Source: CAVSBT01 sp964609465
GTDB taxonomy: Bacteria > Chloroflexota > Dehalococcoidia > DSTF01 > JALHUB01
Assembly (NCBI GenBank): GCA_964609465.1
Contig: CAZSSQ010000024.1
Location: 1 to 20,487 of the forward strand
Length of the DNA: 20,487 nt
Direction: 5' to 3'
A program made the translations under genes and the position numbers. The notes beneath the pieces are model-generated. The model saw nothing but the letters and a program-made list of their open reading frames with translations. It was not told the origin of the DNA and made no database searches. Shown in pieces: positions 6,659 through 14,889 of the stretch (position 1 is the stretch's first letter; the number at the start of each line of letters is the position of its first letter).

Positions 6659-6850
6659 ATGCGCAAGGACCTCATGGACATCCTCGCCTGCCCTGTCTGC
6701 AAGAGCCCCTTGGAGCTCACGGCCGAGGAGGAGGAAGGCGACGAGGTCATCAAGGGCGCCCTCTATTGCAAGAAGTGCGATGAGCGGTATCCCATAGAGG
6801 ACAGGATCCCGAACCTTCTGCCGCCGGAACTCCGAAAGTCTATGGGCTGA
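6659..6850 (+). CDS. Trm112-family zinc-ribbon protein
   Basis: A 63-residue protein of the Trm112/YcaR family. It begins MRKDLMDILACPVCKSPLEL and continues with LYCKKCDERYPIEDRIPNLL. Four cysteines (C11, C14, C37, C40) form a zinc ribbon, and the YPI..IPNLLP end is the family signature. Eukaryotic Trm112 activates methyltransferases; bacterial members are less well defined and often sit beside methyltransferase or lipid A genes. The start is ATG at 6659 with GAGGAG 6 nt upstream. It is first in a two-gene unit with a small membrane protein. A methyltransferase lies about 1.7 kb away on the other strand, so any partnership is speculative. Confidence 0.9.
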   Translation: MRKDLMDILACPVCKSPLELTAEEEEGDEVIKGALYCKKCDERYPIEDRIPNLLPPELRKSMG

Positions 6851-6881
6851 GACCCGCTGCCCGGGAGGGGAGGTTGACAGC

Positions 6882-7109
6882 ATGGACCGATCACAGATGA
6901 CGGGAATACTGATCATGGCAGGTGCCGCCCTGGAGATGCTGCTTTTCCTGTACGGCGCCGCCCGGCGCAGCTACATGGCGGTGGCCCTCCCCGTAATGGC
7001 TGCTGTGGCCGCCGTCTCCGCGCTGGCCTTCTGGGTAGGATGGACCCTCCTCACTACCGAGGAGGAGATCCCCGAGCTGGAGGGTGAATCGGAGGGTACA
7101 GCCGCGTAG
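6882..7109 (+). CDS. Small two-helix membrane protein, unknown function
   Basis: A 75-residue protein with ATG at 6882 and a strong GGGGAGG SD, 31 nt after the Trm112-like gene. Two hydrophobic segments (about residues 8-25, GILIMAGAALEMLLFLYG, and 32-56, MAVALPVMAAVAAVSALAFW) are joined by a short basic loop, AARRS. The C-terminal tail is acidic (EEEIPELEGESEG). The positive-inside rule puts the loop in the cytoplasm and both ends outside. I do not recognise a family. It is followed by an intrinsic terminator. Confidence 0.75.
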   Translation: MDRSQMTGILIMAGAALEMLLFLYGAARRSYMAVALPVMAAVAAVSALAFWVGWTLLTTEEEIPELEGESEGTAA

Positions 7110-7132
7110 GGCATTCAGAGACGAAGACCAGG

Positions 7133-7160
7133 AGGGGGTCGCCACTGGCGACCCCCTCTT
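7133..7160 (+). terminator. Intrinsic terminator-like hairpin
   Basis: A perfect 10-11-bp stem, AGGGGGTCGCC with GGCGACCCCCT, and a 3-nt ACT loop, followed by CTTCG. The U-tract is poor, but placement between the convergent ends of the membrane-protein gene and folK suggests that it serves both strands. Confidence 0.65.
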
Positions 7161-7183
7161 CGCGCCTCGGGCCCGCCGGGCAG

Positions 7184-7696
7184 TCAAGCGCGGTGCCAGC
7201 CCGCGGGTGCCACCAGCGTCACCCCCTCGTCCCCGGTGGCCGCCAGCAGCTCTCGCACCGTCTTCTTCAGAGTGGGATGTTGCGCTTCAGGAGCGATCTC
7301 CGCCAGTGGCACCAGCACGAAGGACCGCTCGGCCAGCCGGGGGTGGGGCAGCACCAGGTCAGCCCCTTCCAGAACCCGATCGCCGTAGAGCAGGATGTCC
7401 AGGTCCAGGGGCCGTGGGCCCCAGCGCGGACCGCCGGGCCGCCGCCCGACCTCGAACTCGACGCGCTGGAGGAAGCGCAGGAGCGCCTCAGGCTCCAGGC
7501 CGGTCGTGACCCGACAGGCAGCGTTGTAGAAGGGGGGCTGACCCTCCACGCCGACGGGGGCCGTCTCGTAGAGAGAGGAGACCTCCTCCGGCCGGCACAG
7601 AGGCTCCATGAGGCGCAGGCCCATGCGCAGGTTGGCCTCGCGGTTTCCCAGGTTGGAGCCTAGCCCCAGGTAGACAGTCGGCCTGTCGCTCACCAT
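7184..7696 (-). CDS. folK: 2-amino-4-hydroxy-6-hydroxymethyldihydropteridine pyrophosphokinase
   Basis: Transfers pyrophosphate from ATP to hydroxymethyl-dihydropterin, giving the FolP substrate in folate synthesis. The 170-residue product has the HPPK blocks YLGLGSNLGNREANL near the N-terminus, the catalytic RWGPRPLDLDILLYG, and LPHPRLAERSFVLVPLAEIAP. The start is ATG at 7696, sharing one base with the folP stop (TGATG), which implies coupled translation; a TTG one codon upstream is also in frame. It is the second gene of folP-folK. The C-terminus shows no fused folB. Confidence 0.96.
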   Translation of the reverse strand: MVSDRPTVYLGLGSNLGNREANLRMGLRLMEPLCRPEEVSSLYETAPVGVEGQPPFYNAACRVTTGLEPEALLRFLQRVEFEVGRRPGGPRWGPRPLDLDILLYGDRVLEGADLVLPHPRLAERSFVLVPLAEIAPEAQHPTLKKTVRELLAATGDEGVTLVAPAGWHRA

Positions 7697-8559
7697 CAAG
7701 GGGCCTGCCTGGGGGAAAGGGGAGGGCGAAGGACGGCGTCGGCCACGCGACAGACCTGCACCATCTCCGCCACGTCGTGGACACGGACGATGTCGGCGCC
7801 GTGGGCGATGGCGATGGCTACAGTGGCGGCGGTGCCCATGAGCCGCTCGTCCGCCGGCACGCCGCCCAGGACGGCCCCAATGGTGGACTTGCGCGAGGTG
7901 CCAATGAGGATGGGCAGCCCCAGCTCTCGGAGCTCCCCCAGCCGGCGCAGCATCTCCAGATTGTGCTCCTCCACCCAGCCAAAGCCGAAGCCGGGGTCGA
8001 TGATGAGGCGCTGGCGGGGGATGCCGGCCTGCTCGGCCAGCCCCAGGCTGACCTCCAGGCCGGCCCGGATATCGCCGATGACATCATGAAAGTCACGGCC
8101 GCGCTGGTTGTGCATGACCACGGCCGGCACCCCAAACTCGGCGACCAGGGGCGCCATAGCCGGGTCGTGGCGGAAGCCCCAGATGTCGTTCAACAGGTGG
8201 GCGCCGGCCTTGAGGGCGGCCCGTGCCACGGGTGCCTTGTAGGTGTCTATGCTGATGGGCACGTCCACCTCGCGCGCCAGCCGCTCCACCACGGGCAGCA
8301 CCCGGCGCATCTCCTCCTCCGGCGTCACGGCCTGAAAGCCGGGGCGCGTCGATTCGCCGCCCACGTCCAGGATATCGGCCCCCTCCTGGGCGAAGCGTCG
8401 CCCCTGGGCCACCGCCGCCTCTGCGTTGAGCCCCAGACCGTCACCCGAGAAGGAGTCCGTCGTCACGTTGATGATGCCCACAACGTAGGTGCGGGAGCCC
8501 CAATCAAAGCGGCGGCCCCCGATAGTGAGGGGGATTGCCCCACCGGCCGTCCTCGGCAC
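7696..8559 (-). CDS. folP: Dihydropteroate synthase
   Basis: Condenses dihydropterin pyrophosphate with p-aminobenzoate to dihydropteroate; target of sulfonamides. The 287-residue product has GIINVTTDSFSGDG (the family motif is usually NVTPDSFSDGG), DILDVGGESTRPG, SIDTYK, LNDIWGF, VVMHNQRG, DPGFGFGW, LIGTSRKS and RVHDVAE at the C-terminus. These are all the substrate loops expected in order. The start is GTG at 8559 with AAGGAGGGTG upstream. It is the first gene of a two-gene operon with folK and is driven by a promoter at 8594-8623. Confidence 0.97.
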   Translation of the reverse strand: MPRTAGGAIPLTIGGRRFDWGSRTYVVGIINVTTDSFSGDGLGLNAEAAVAQGRRFAQEGADILDVGGESTRPGFQAVTPEEEMRRVLPVVERLAREVDVPISIDTYKAPVARAALKAGAHLLNDIWGFRHDPAMAPLVAEFGVPAVVMHNQRGRDFHDVIGDIRAGLEVSLGLAEQAGIPRQRLIIDPGFGFGWVEEHNLEMLRRLGELRELGLPILIGTSRKSTIGAVLGGVPADERLMGTAATVAIAIAHGADIVRVHDVAEMVQVCRVADAVLRPPLSPRQAP

Positions 8560-8593
8560 GCGTCACCCTCCTTCGGAATGTCCGGTGAGAGGC

Positions 8594-8623
8594 ATTCTAC
8601 GGCAGGTTCACGGGCCGCGACAA
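8594..8623 (-). promoter_or_regulatory. Promoter of folP-folK
   Basis: TTGTCG (8623-8618), an 18-nt spacer and TAGAAT (8599-8594) on the minus strand, about 35 nt before the folP GTG. Confidence 0.6.
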
Positions 8624-8690
8624 GAAAACGCAGCCAGTTGAGCAGAGATAAGCTAGTTAGCCACAGGTGAGTGGGTTGTGGGACCTAACC

Positions 8691-11600
8691 CTAGGCCGCG
8701 CGGGTCTCTTGGGCTTCGGCCTCGAGCACCCGGACAAACGCCTCCACCACCCGGGGGTCGAACTGGGTGCCGGCGCCGCGCCTCAGCTCCTCGACTGCCT
8801 GCTCGCGGCTCATGGCCAGGCGGTAGGGCCGGTCGTTGGTCATGGCAGAGTAGGCATCGGCGACCGACAGGACGCGGGCCGTCATGGGGATGCGCCGGCC
8901 CTTGAGGCCCCGCGGGTAGCCGCTGCCGTCGACCCACTCATGGTGGGCCGCCACAGCCGGCACTATGTCGGCCAGATGAGCGATGCCGCGCAGGATCGTC
9001 ACGCTGAACTCTACATGCTGGTGGATTACCTTCCACTCGTCCTCGTTCAAGGGGCCCGGCTTGAGGAGGACACCGTCCGGTACGGCGATCTTCCCCACGT
9101 CATGAACCCAGCCGGCCCTGCGCAGGATGTTCTGGTTCTTCTCGCTCAGCCCCAGAGCGGCCGCCGCCAGCACGCTGTACTTGGCGACGTTGCTCGTGTG
9201 CTGGCGCATGGAAGGCTCTTTCTGAATGAGAGCAGTGACAAGGCCCTGCATCGCCCTGAAGGCGCCGCTATCGGCTGGCATGAGTTCCTCGACTCGGCCA
9301 CGGGCGGTGCTGATGCGGCCCCCACCCCCCTGTTTGGAGCGGTAGAGGGCGCTATCGGCGGCGTTCACCAGTTCCTGCATGACGGTGGCATCGTTCGGGT
9401 AGCAGGCGACGCCCATGCTGATGCGAATCGGGACGCGGCCGTCCTTCCCTTTCTCCTCCAGGTAGCGGGCAGCCAGATTGGCCTGGATACGTTCTCCTAT
9501 GCGCTCAGCCTCGGCAGTGTCGGCCTCAGGCAGAATGATCATGAACTCGTCGCCGCCGTAGCGCCCCACGATGTCCTCGGCCCGGCAACTGCCCTGGAGC
9601 ACCGAGGCCAGGAGCTTGAGGGCTTCGTCGCCCACTTGGTGGCCGTAGGTATCGTTGATGAGCTTCAAGCCATCGATGTCGAGCATCAAGACGGCGATTG
9701 GGCGGCGGCTCCGCTTGGCCCGAGCCACCTCCTGCTCCAGGCGCTCGTACAGGTGGCGGTGGTTGTACAGCCCCGTGAGAGGGTCGGCGATCGCCTGCTG
9801 CTGGACCCGCTCGTGGAGGCGGGCGTTGTCGATTATGACCGCCGCCTGGCTGGCGATGGCGGCCATGGTCTCCACCTCCTCGGGCGGGAAGCGCACGAAG
9901 TCGGTGTAGGAGTCGACGGCCATCACCCCGATGGTCTCTTCCTTGACCACCAGGGGGTAGATGGCTACGGACTTGATGCCAAAGCTCTCCAGCCAGTCGC
10001 GCGGAAGGAGACGCGTAGCGGGGACATTCTCCTGGATGATGGGGGCGCGTATGCGGGTAATAGCCTCCACCAGCCGCACGCGCTGCTCCGTCAGCGGCAC
10101 GCTGGCGATGGAACGGAACTTCTCCCACATCCTTTCGTCCTCGGGGCCGAGGGACATGTAGGGCAGCAACCTCCCCGTGCTCTTGTCGGCCAGGAAGATG
10201 CTACAGCGCTCGCCGACGCTGATGTCCACCACCGAGCGGCAGAGGTCGGTGATCACCTTCTGGAGGCTGAGGCTGGAGCTGGCCGCGCCCACCGCCTGCA
10301 ACAGCGCCTCTGCCCGCCGCCGCTGCCTCTGCTCTTGCCCGAAGAGCCTGGCGTTCTCGATGACGACCGCCGCCTGCCTGGCGATGGCGGCCAGGGTCTC
10401 CACCTCCTCTGGCGGGAAGCGCACGAAGTCTCGGAAGGAGTCGACCGCCATGACCCCCACATTCTTCTCCCTGTGGACAAGCGGGTAAAGGGCGAGCGAC
10501 TTCACATCGAACGTATCCACCCAGTAGTCGGGCAGGAGTCCCGACCCCGGCACATGCTCCTCGATGATGGGTTCCAGCGACTGAAAGGCCTCGCGGATGC
10601 CGTGGACCTGCGATGCCTCGACGGCCGACGACCCTTTGAACTTCTCCCACAGCGAGGGGTCCTCGATGCCAAGGGACATGATGGGTGTGGCTCTCTCTCC
10701 CTCTTGGGAGAGAAAGAAGGAGCAGCGGTCGCCAACACTGAGGTCTACCACCGACTGGCACAACTTGATGAGGACCTTCTTGAGGCTCAGGCTGGAGCTC
10801 ACCGCGCCCACTACCCGAAACAGCGCCTCCGCCCGCTGCCGCTGCCTTTGCTCCCGCTCGAAGAGCCTGGCGTTATCGATGACGACCGCCGCCTGCCTCG
10901 CGATGGCGGTCATGGTCTCGACCTCCTCTTCCGGGAAACGCAGGTAGTCTTTGATGGAGTCTATGACCATGATCCCGACTACCGTGTCCCGGACGACCAT
11001 GGGGTATACGGCCACACTCTTCATCCCGAAGTCCTTGACTACACTTTGAGGGATGAGGCGCGTCCGGTTGGCGCGGCCGATGAGAATGGGCCTTTGGGTG
11101 AGGATAATATCGCGCATCCCGGGCACAGAGCTGACAGGAACGCGCGCCGTAGCACGGAAGCGCTGCCACAGGTTGTCGTTCTTGAAGCCCAGGGACATGA
11201 AGGGCACCAGCGTCTCGCCGGCCTCGTCGACCAGCAAGATGCTACAGCGGTCGGCCACGCTGAGGCTGGTGGCGGCCTCACAGACCTGGATGAGAGCTTG
11301 TTTCAGGCTAGGGCTGGAGCCGGCGGCGCTGACCAGCTCCAGAAGGGCCTGGGACCGCTGGCGCTCCCGCCGCTCACACTCGAGGAGCGAAGCGTTGGCC
11401 ACAGCCGCGGCTACCTGCTGGGCGAAGACGCAAGCTACACGTACGTCGTCGTCCGTGAAACGGCGGGGCGTGAAGCTGCCAACATAGAGGCACCCGATTT
11501 CCTCTCCGCTCACGCGCAGCGGCACCATGATCACACCGCGGAGCCCGAGCCTGGTGGCTAGCGACTCAGCGTGGTTCGGGTCGCGGGCGATGTCAGCGTT

Positions 11601-11891
11601 GACGTAGGGCTCGCCGCTGCGGAAGACGATCCCCCTCTGGCTGGCGTCGCTCTCCAGGTGCCAGTTGGCAAGGAGTTCATCAGGAAGGCCGTGATGGGCG
11701 CGGATCGTGGGGATGCCGCCCTCGAGCAGGGCAATGGCGGCGGCGTCGGCCTTCAGGGCCTCGCAGACGCCGCGGGCGGCAGTGGCCAGCACCTCGTCCA
11801 GGCTGGGGCCTGCCTTGAGATTGGATTCTTGGAGGGAAGCAGCCGAGTTGTCCATGGCCTCCGGCGCGGGGACTCCGACGGCGCTCGCCAT
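8691..11891 (-). CDS. Four-GAF, GGDEF and HD-GYP protein (c-di-GMP turnover)
   Basis: A 1066-residue cytoplasmic signalling protein with no membrane segment. GAF1 is at about 30-168, followed by three mutually similar GAF domains at about 183-345, 355-516 and 528-692. Each of these three has an (D/E)RCS(I/F) strand and ends QAAV(V/I)I(D/E)NARL. The GGDEF cyclase (about 700-860) has an intact RYGGDEF (GGDEF 779-783) and an RxxD inhibitory site (R770-D773). The HD-GYP phosphodiesterase (about 885-1060) has H930-D931 in HDVGKIAVPDG and HHEWVDGSGYPRGLKG (983-998). Both catalytic sites look intact, so it could make and degrade c-di-GMP under GAF control. The start is ATG at 11891 with a weak SD; a TTGGCA/TACTGA pair at 11937-11910 is a weak promoter candidate. 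The ligand of the GAFs is unknown. Confidence 0.95.
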   Translation of the reverse strand: MASAVGVPAPEAMDNSAASLQESNLKAGPSLDEVLATAARGVCEALKADAAAIALLEGGIPTIRAHHGLPDELLANWHLESDASQRGIVFRSGEPYVNADIARDPNHAESLATRLGLRGVIMVPLRVSGEEIGCLYVGSFTPRRFTDDDVRVACVFAQQVAAAVANASLLECERRERQRSQALLELVSAAGSSPSLKQALIQVCEAATSLSVADRCSILLVDEAGETLVPFMSLGFKNDNLWQRFRATARVPVSSVPGMRDIILTQRPILIGRANRTRLIPQSVVKDFGMKSVAVYPMVVRDTVVGIMVIDSIKDYLRFPEEEVETMTAIARQAAVVIDNARLFEREQRQRQRAEALFRVVGAVSSSLSLKKVLIKLCQSVVDLSVGDRCSFFLSQEGERATPIMSLGIEDPSLWEKFKGSSAVEASQVHGIREAFQSLEPIIEEHVPGSGLLPDYWVDTFDVKSLALYPLVHREKNVGVMAVDSFRDFVRFPPEEVETLAAIARQAAVVIENARLFGQEQRQRRRAEALLQAVGAASSSLSLQKVITDLCRSVVDISVGERCSIFLADKSTGRLLPYMSLGPEDERMWEKFRSIASVPLTEQRVRLVEAITRIRAPIIQENVPATRLLPRDWLESFGIKSVAIYPLVVKEETIGVMAVDSYTDFVRFPPEEVETMAAIASQAAVIIDNARLHERVQQQAIADPLTGLYNHRHLYERLEQEVARAKRSRRPIAVLMLDIDGLKLINDTYGHQVGDEALKLLASVLQGSCRAEDIVGRYGGDEFMIILPEADTAEAERIGERIQANLAARYLEEKGKDGRVPIRISMGVACYPNDATVMQELVNAADSALYRSKQGGGGRISTARGRVEELMPADSGAFRAMQGLVTALIQKEPSMRQHTSNVAKYSVLAAAALGLSEKNQNILRRAGWVHDVGKIAVPDGVLLKPGPLNEDEWKVIHQHVEFSVTILRGIAHLADIVPAVAAHHEWVDGSGYPRGLKGRRIPMTARVLSVADAYSAMTNDRPYRLAMSREQAVEELRRGAGTQFDPRVVEAFVRVLEAEAQETRAA

Positions 11892-12000
11892 CTGCCGCGC
11901 CGCCTACTCTCAGTATCGGCCACCTGGCGGATGCCAACAGGGGATAACTCGCGCAAGAGGCGACTAACGTGGACAGGGAGGTGCTGGCCCCAGGGCAGCC

Positions 12001-12402
12001 TTAGCCCTCGATCCTGAGCTCGTCCTCGGACACGCGGCCGTCCTGAATGCGGAACGCCCGCAGGACGGGGTTCGTGGGATCGGCCAGGGAGACGATGACG
12101 CAGGTTGAGTCCGGCCAGGCGGCCAGGCGCACGTCAGTGGGGGAGGGATAGGCCTCGGTGTGGGTATGGGAGTGGTAGATGCCCAGGAAATCCCAGCCCC
12201 TGGCATCGCACTCGCGGTAGATGCGCAGGAGGTCGTGGGGGTCCACGTCGTAGCGATAGGGGCTCTTCTCAGCGTTGACAGCGCGAAAGAGCTTCTCGAC
12301 CCGCCCATCGCGCCCAGCGAGGACGCCGCAGCACTCGTTCGGCGCCTCCTGGCGGGCGTGCGCTATGATCTCGTCGGCGTACTTGCGCTCCAGGACGAAC
12401 AC
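12001..12402 (-). CDS. mec: JAMM/M67 metalloprotease, Mec-like (CysO-cysteine hydrolase)
   Basis: Zinc isopeptidase of the JAB1/MPN family. In M. tuberculosis the homologue Mec releases cysteine from the CysO-cysteine adduct. In this 133-residue protein the JAMM residues are E23 (NECCGVLAG), H77 and H79 (YHSHTHTEAY), then S87 and D90 (SPTD), giving the required HxH-x7-SxxD. The start chosen is GTG at 12402 (MFVLERKYADEI), which matches the family N-terminus and follows GGGGAGAG; the frame extends to a GTG at 12429 without an SD. It is the last gene after cysM and the sulfur carrier. The carrier ends Gly-Gly-Ala, so this enzyme could also trim the alanine. Trimming is inference. Confidence 0.9.
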   Translation of the reverse strand: MFVLERKYADEIIAHARQEAPNECCGVLAGRDGRVEKLFRAVNAEKSPYRYDVDPHDLLRIYRECDARGWDFLGIYHSHTHTEAYPSPTDVRLAAWPDSTCVIVSLADPTNPVLRAFRIQDGRVSEDELRIEG

Positions 12403-12468
12403 CGGCTCTCCCCAGCCGCCCGGGCGCACCTGAAGGTACGCCCCTACGAGGCTCGCGGCCTCCTCCCC

Positions 12469-13407
12469 CTACCACCAGATCTTGGACTCTATCTCCTCCG
12501 GCAGGTCCTCGTACTCCTTGGTCCAGAGCTCGGTAGAGAGGTACTTCCAGCCCCCGTCGGCGAGGAGGAGAACGACGTTGCCGCGCTCGAAGCGGCGGGC
12601 CGCCCGCTGGGCCGTGCACAGCACCGCCCCCGACGAGATGCCGGCGAAGATGCCCTCCTTCTGAGTGAGTTCCTTGGCGGCGGCGAAGGCCGTGCGCGAG
12701 GTCACCACGATCCTCCCGTCCAGGATCGACTCGTCGAACACCTCAGGGATGAAGCCCTCCTCCAGGCTGCGCAGCCCCTGGACGAGGTCCCGCGGGTGAG
12801 GAACGGTGGCGATGACCTTCACTCCCGGCTTGCGCTCCTTCAGGTAGCGGCCGGCGCCGGTGAGGGTGCCGCCGGTACCCAGCCCAGCCACGAAGACGTC
12901 TACCTCCGGCAGGTCGCGCAGGATCTCGGGCCCAGTGGTCTCGTAGTGCGCGCGCGGGTTGGCGACATTACCGAATTGATAGGGCATGTAGTAGGCATCG
13001 GGGTCGGCACGCATCATCTCCTGCGCCTTGGCGATGGCGCCGTTGGTGCCATTCCGGCCATCGCTGTAGACCACCTCGGCCCCGAAGGCCTTCAGGAGCT
13101 GAGCCCGCTCTTCGCTGACGTTGTCCGGCATCACCACCTTCACCCGATAGCCCTTCAGACGCCCGATGAAGGCCAAGGCGATGCCGGTGTTGCCGCTGGT
13201 GGCCTCTAGGATGACCCGGCCCGGCGTCAGATCGCCTTTCCGCTCGGCGTCCTCCAGCATGTATTTGGCGATGCGGTCCTTCACGCTGCCGGTAGGGTTC
13301 TGACCCTCCAGCTTGGCGAAGAAGCGCACGTCCTCGCTGGGGCTGAGGTTGGGTAGCTGCACCAGCGGCGTGTTGCCGATGGCGTCCAGAATACTCGTGA
13401 TACGCAA
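12469..13407 (-). CDS. cysM: Cysteine synthase, CysM (sulfur-carrier-dependent type)
   Basis: PLP enzyme of the beta-substitution family. PLP Lys is K43 in NPTGSVKDR, the phosphate loop is TSGNTG (70-75) and the glycine loop is GLGTGGTLTGAG. The 312-residue product ends in LADGGWKYLSTELW and a tail finishing ESKIWW. M. tuberculosis CysM also has an extended C-terminal tail that closes over the active site, and the GWKYLST region is shared with it. That enzyme uses O-phosphoserine and thiocarboxylated CysO. The start is a TTG at 13407, 12 nt after the carrier stop, with a weak SD, so translation may be coupled. The carrier gene before it and mec after it strongly support this role over a sulfide-using enzyme. 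Confidence 0.93.
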   Translation of the reverse strand: MRITSILDAIGNTPLVQLPNLSPSEDVRFFAKLEGQNPTGSVKDRIAKYMLEDAERKGDLTPGRVILEATSGNTGIALAFIGRLKGYRVKVVMPDNVSEERAQLLKAFGAEVVYSDGRNGTNGAIAKAQEMMRADPDAYYMPYQFGNVANPRAHYETTGPEILRDLPEVDVFVAGLGTGGTLTGAGRYLKERKPGVKVIATVPHPRDLVQGLRSLEEGFIPEVFDESILDGRIVVTSRTAFAAAKELTQKEGIFAGISSGAVLCTAQRAARRFERGNVVLLLADGGWKYLSTELWTKEYEDLPEEIESKIWW

Positions 13408-13419
13408 GGTGGTTCCCGG

Positions 13420-13695
13420 CTAGGCGCCTCCCGCCAGGGCCGGCAGGATAGACACGACGTCGCCGTCCTGGAGGGGGGTGTCGAGGGCACCCAGGTAGCG
13501 GATGTCCTCGTCGTTAAGGTAGATGTTGACGAACCGGTGGAGCTGACCGTCCTCGCCCGTGATCTCGTTCTTGAAGCCGGGATAGGCGGCATCCAAATTG
13601 GCGAGAAGCTCACCGACGGTGGCACCCTCGCTCATCACGGACTTGGCGCCCACCACGCGCTGCAACACAGAAGTCAAACGGACCTCCACAGCCAT
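13420..13695 (-). CDS. cysO: Sulfur-carrier protein, CysO/MoaD-like, ending Gly-Gly-Ala
   Basis: A beta-grasp protein of 91 residues that should carry sulfur as a C-terminal thiocarboxylate for CysM. The core reads VNIYLNDEDIRYLGALDTPL, then QDGDVVSILPALAGGA. The Gly-Gly at 89-90 is followed by one extra alanine and then a TAG stop (13420-13422). E1 enzymes adenylate a terminal Gly, so the alanine should have to be removed first, which the neighbouring JAMM enzyme could do. The start is ATG at 13695 with TAGGAGGA 6 nt upstream, 10 nt after the stop of the E1 gene. Frame to 13743 is open but lies within the E1 gene and lacks support. Confidence 0.92.
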   Translation of the reverse strand: MAVEVRLTSVLQRVVGAKSVMSEGATVGELLANLDAAYPGFKNEITGEDGQLHRFVNIYLNDEDIRYLGALDTPLQDGDVVSILPALAGGA

Positions 13696-13705
13696 ACGTT
13701 TCCTC

Positions 13706-14839
13706 CTAGGGCTGCGGGCCGGCGGGCTGGACCACCGCGGCATGCCTGCCGGGAAACCCGCAAAACTCTTCGTAGTCGATGAGCGCCGTCACCGACGGGT
13801 GGTCGCCGCAGACAGCGCACTCGGCGTCACGGTGGATACGGACGGTGCGCCACTCCATGGAAAGGGCATCGAACAGCAGCAGGCGGCCACTGAGGGACTC
13901 GCCCACGCCCAGGATGAGCTTGATGGTCTCGATGGCCTGGATGCAGCCGATGACGCCGGGCAGGGCGCCCAGGACGCCGGCCTCGGCGCAGGAGGGCACC
14001 AGCCCCGGCGGCGGCGGCGTCGGGTAGAGGCAGCGGTAGCAGCCCTTGCCGGGCAGGTACACCGTGGCCTGGCCGTCGAAGAGGAGGACGCTGCCGTCCA
14101 CCAGGGGCTTCTTCAGGAGGACACAGGCGTCGTTGGTCAGGTAGCGGGCCGGGAAGTTGTCCATCCCGTTCACCACGATGTCATATTTGGAGATGATGTC
14201 CAGGGTATTCTCAGAGGTCAGGGCCACGTTGTGGGGTACCACTCGAACGTCCGGGTTATGGGCGGCAATGGTCTCCCGGGCCGACTCTACCTTGGGGCGA
14301 GCTATGTCCTCGGTACAGTGGAGTATCTGGCGCTGGAGGTTCGAGAGGTCCACGGCGTCGAAGTCGACGATGCCCAGGGTGCCGACGCCCGCCAGGGCCA
14401 GGTAGAGGGACGCCGGCGAGCCCAGGCCACCCGCCCCCAGGACGAGGACGCGGGCCTCCATGAGCTTTCTCTGCCCGACGCTGCCCACCTGGGGCATGAT
14501 GATGTGACGGGAGTAGCGCAGCACCTGCTGTTCGGTGAGGGCCCTCGGCGCTCGGGCCGGGCGCTCGCCGCCGGACAGGGCCGGGATGACCGCCACCTGA
14601 TCGCCGTCCTGCAGAGGCGTCGCCGTGCCCTCCAGCGTGCTGATCTCCCGGTTGTTGACGTAGATGTTGATGTGGGCCGGGATCTGATTCTCATCGTTGA
14701 AGACGAGTCTCCTGAATCCCGGGAACTGGCGCTCGACGTCCTCTATGAGCTCAGCCACGTCTTTGCCATGCCCCTCCACCAGGGACCGGTTACCGGTCAG
14801 CCGGCGGAAGGGCGACGGCACGTACACCGAAACCGCCAT
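13706..14839 (-). CDS. moeB: MoaD-MoeB fusion: beta-grasp domain joined to an E1-like adenylyltransferase
   Basis: Activates the C-terminus of a sulfur carrier with ATP. Residues 1-91 form a MoaD/ThiS-like domain (IPAHINIYVNNREISTLEG, ending VIPALSGG at 84-91) that runs straight into a linker, ERPARAPRALTEQQ. From about 105 it is a MoeB/ThiF E1: RYSRHIIMPQVGSVGQRKL, nucleotide loop VLGAGGLGSPASLYLA, DFDAVDLSNLQRQILH, and PSCAEAGVLGALPGVIG with the conserved Cys284. The zinc Cys pairs are C267/C270 and C341/C344, and the end is ALIDYEEFCGFPG. There is no rhodanese domain, unlike mycobacterial MoeZ, so sulfur must come from another protein. The start is ATG at 14839 with GGAGG 6 nt upstream. 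The internal Gly-Gly cannot be a free carrier unless cut. Confidence 0.92.
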   Translation of the reverse strand: MAVSVYVPSPFRRLTGNRSLVEGHGKDVAELIEDVERQFPGFRRLVFNDENQIPAHINIYVNNREISTLEGTATPLQDGDQVAVIPALSGGERPARAPRALTEQQVLRYSRHIIMPQVGSVGQRKLMEARVLVLGAGGLGSPASLYLALAGVGTLGIVDFDAVDLSNLQRQILHCTEDIARPKVESARETIAAHNPDVRVVPHNVALTSENTLDIISKYDIVVNGMDNFPARYLTNDACVLLKKPLVDGSVLLFDGQATVYLPGKGCYRCLYPTPPPPGLVPSCAEAGVLGALPGVIGCIQAIETIKLILGVGESLSGRLLLFDALSMEWRTVRIHRDAECAVCGDHPSVTALIDYEEFCGFPGRHAAVVQPAGPQP

Positions 14840-14889
14840 CGTATCCTCCGAGTGGGTATGGGCCGCCGAATTCGTCCCCCTTTGCTGTC

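Noticed and set aside
6601..6783. A plus-strand frame starting MSDVPAAGREAG over the Trm112-like gene
   Set aside because: Its ATG overlaps the predicted -10 box, and the real gene with four zinc cysteines is in another frame.
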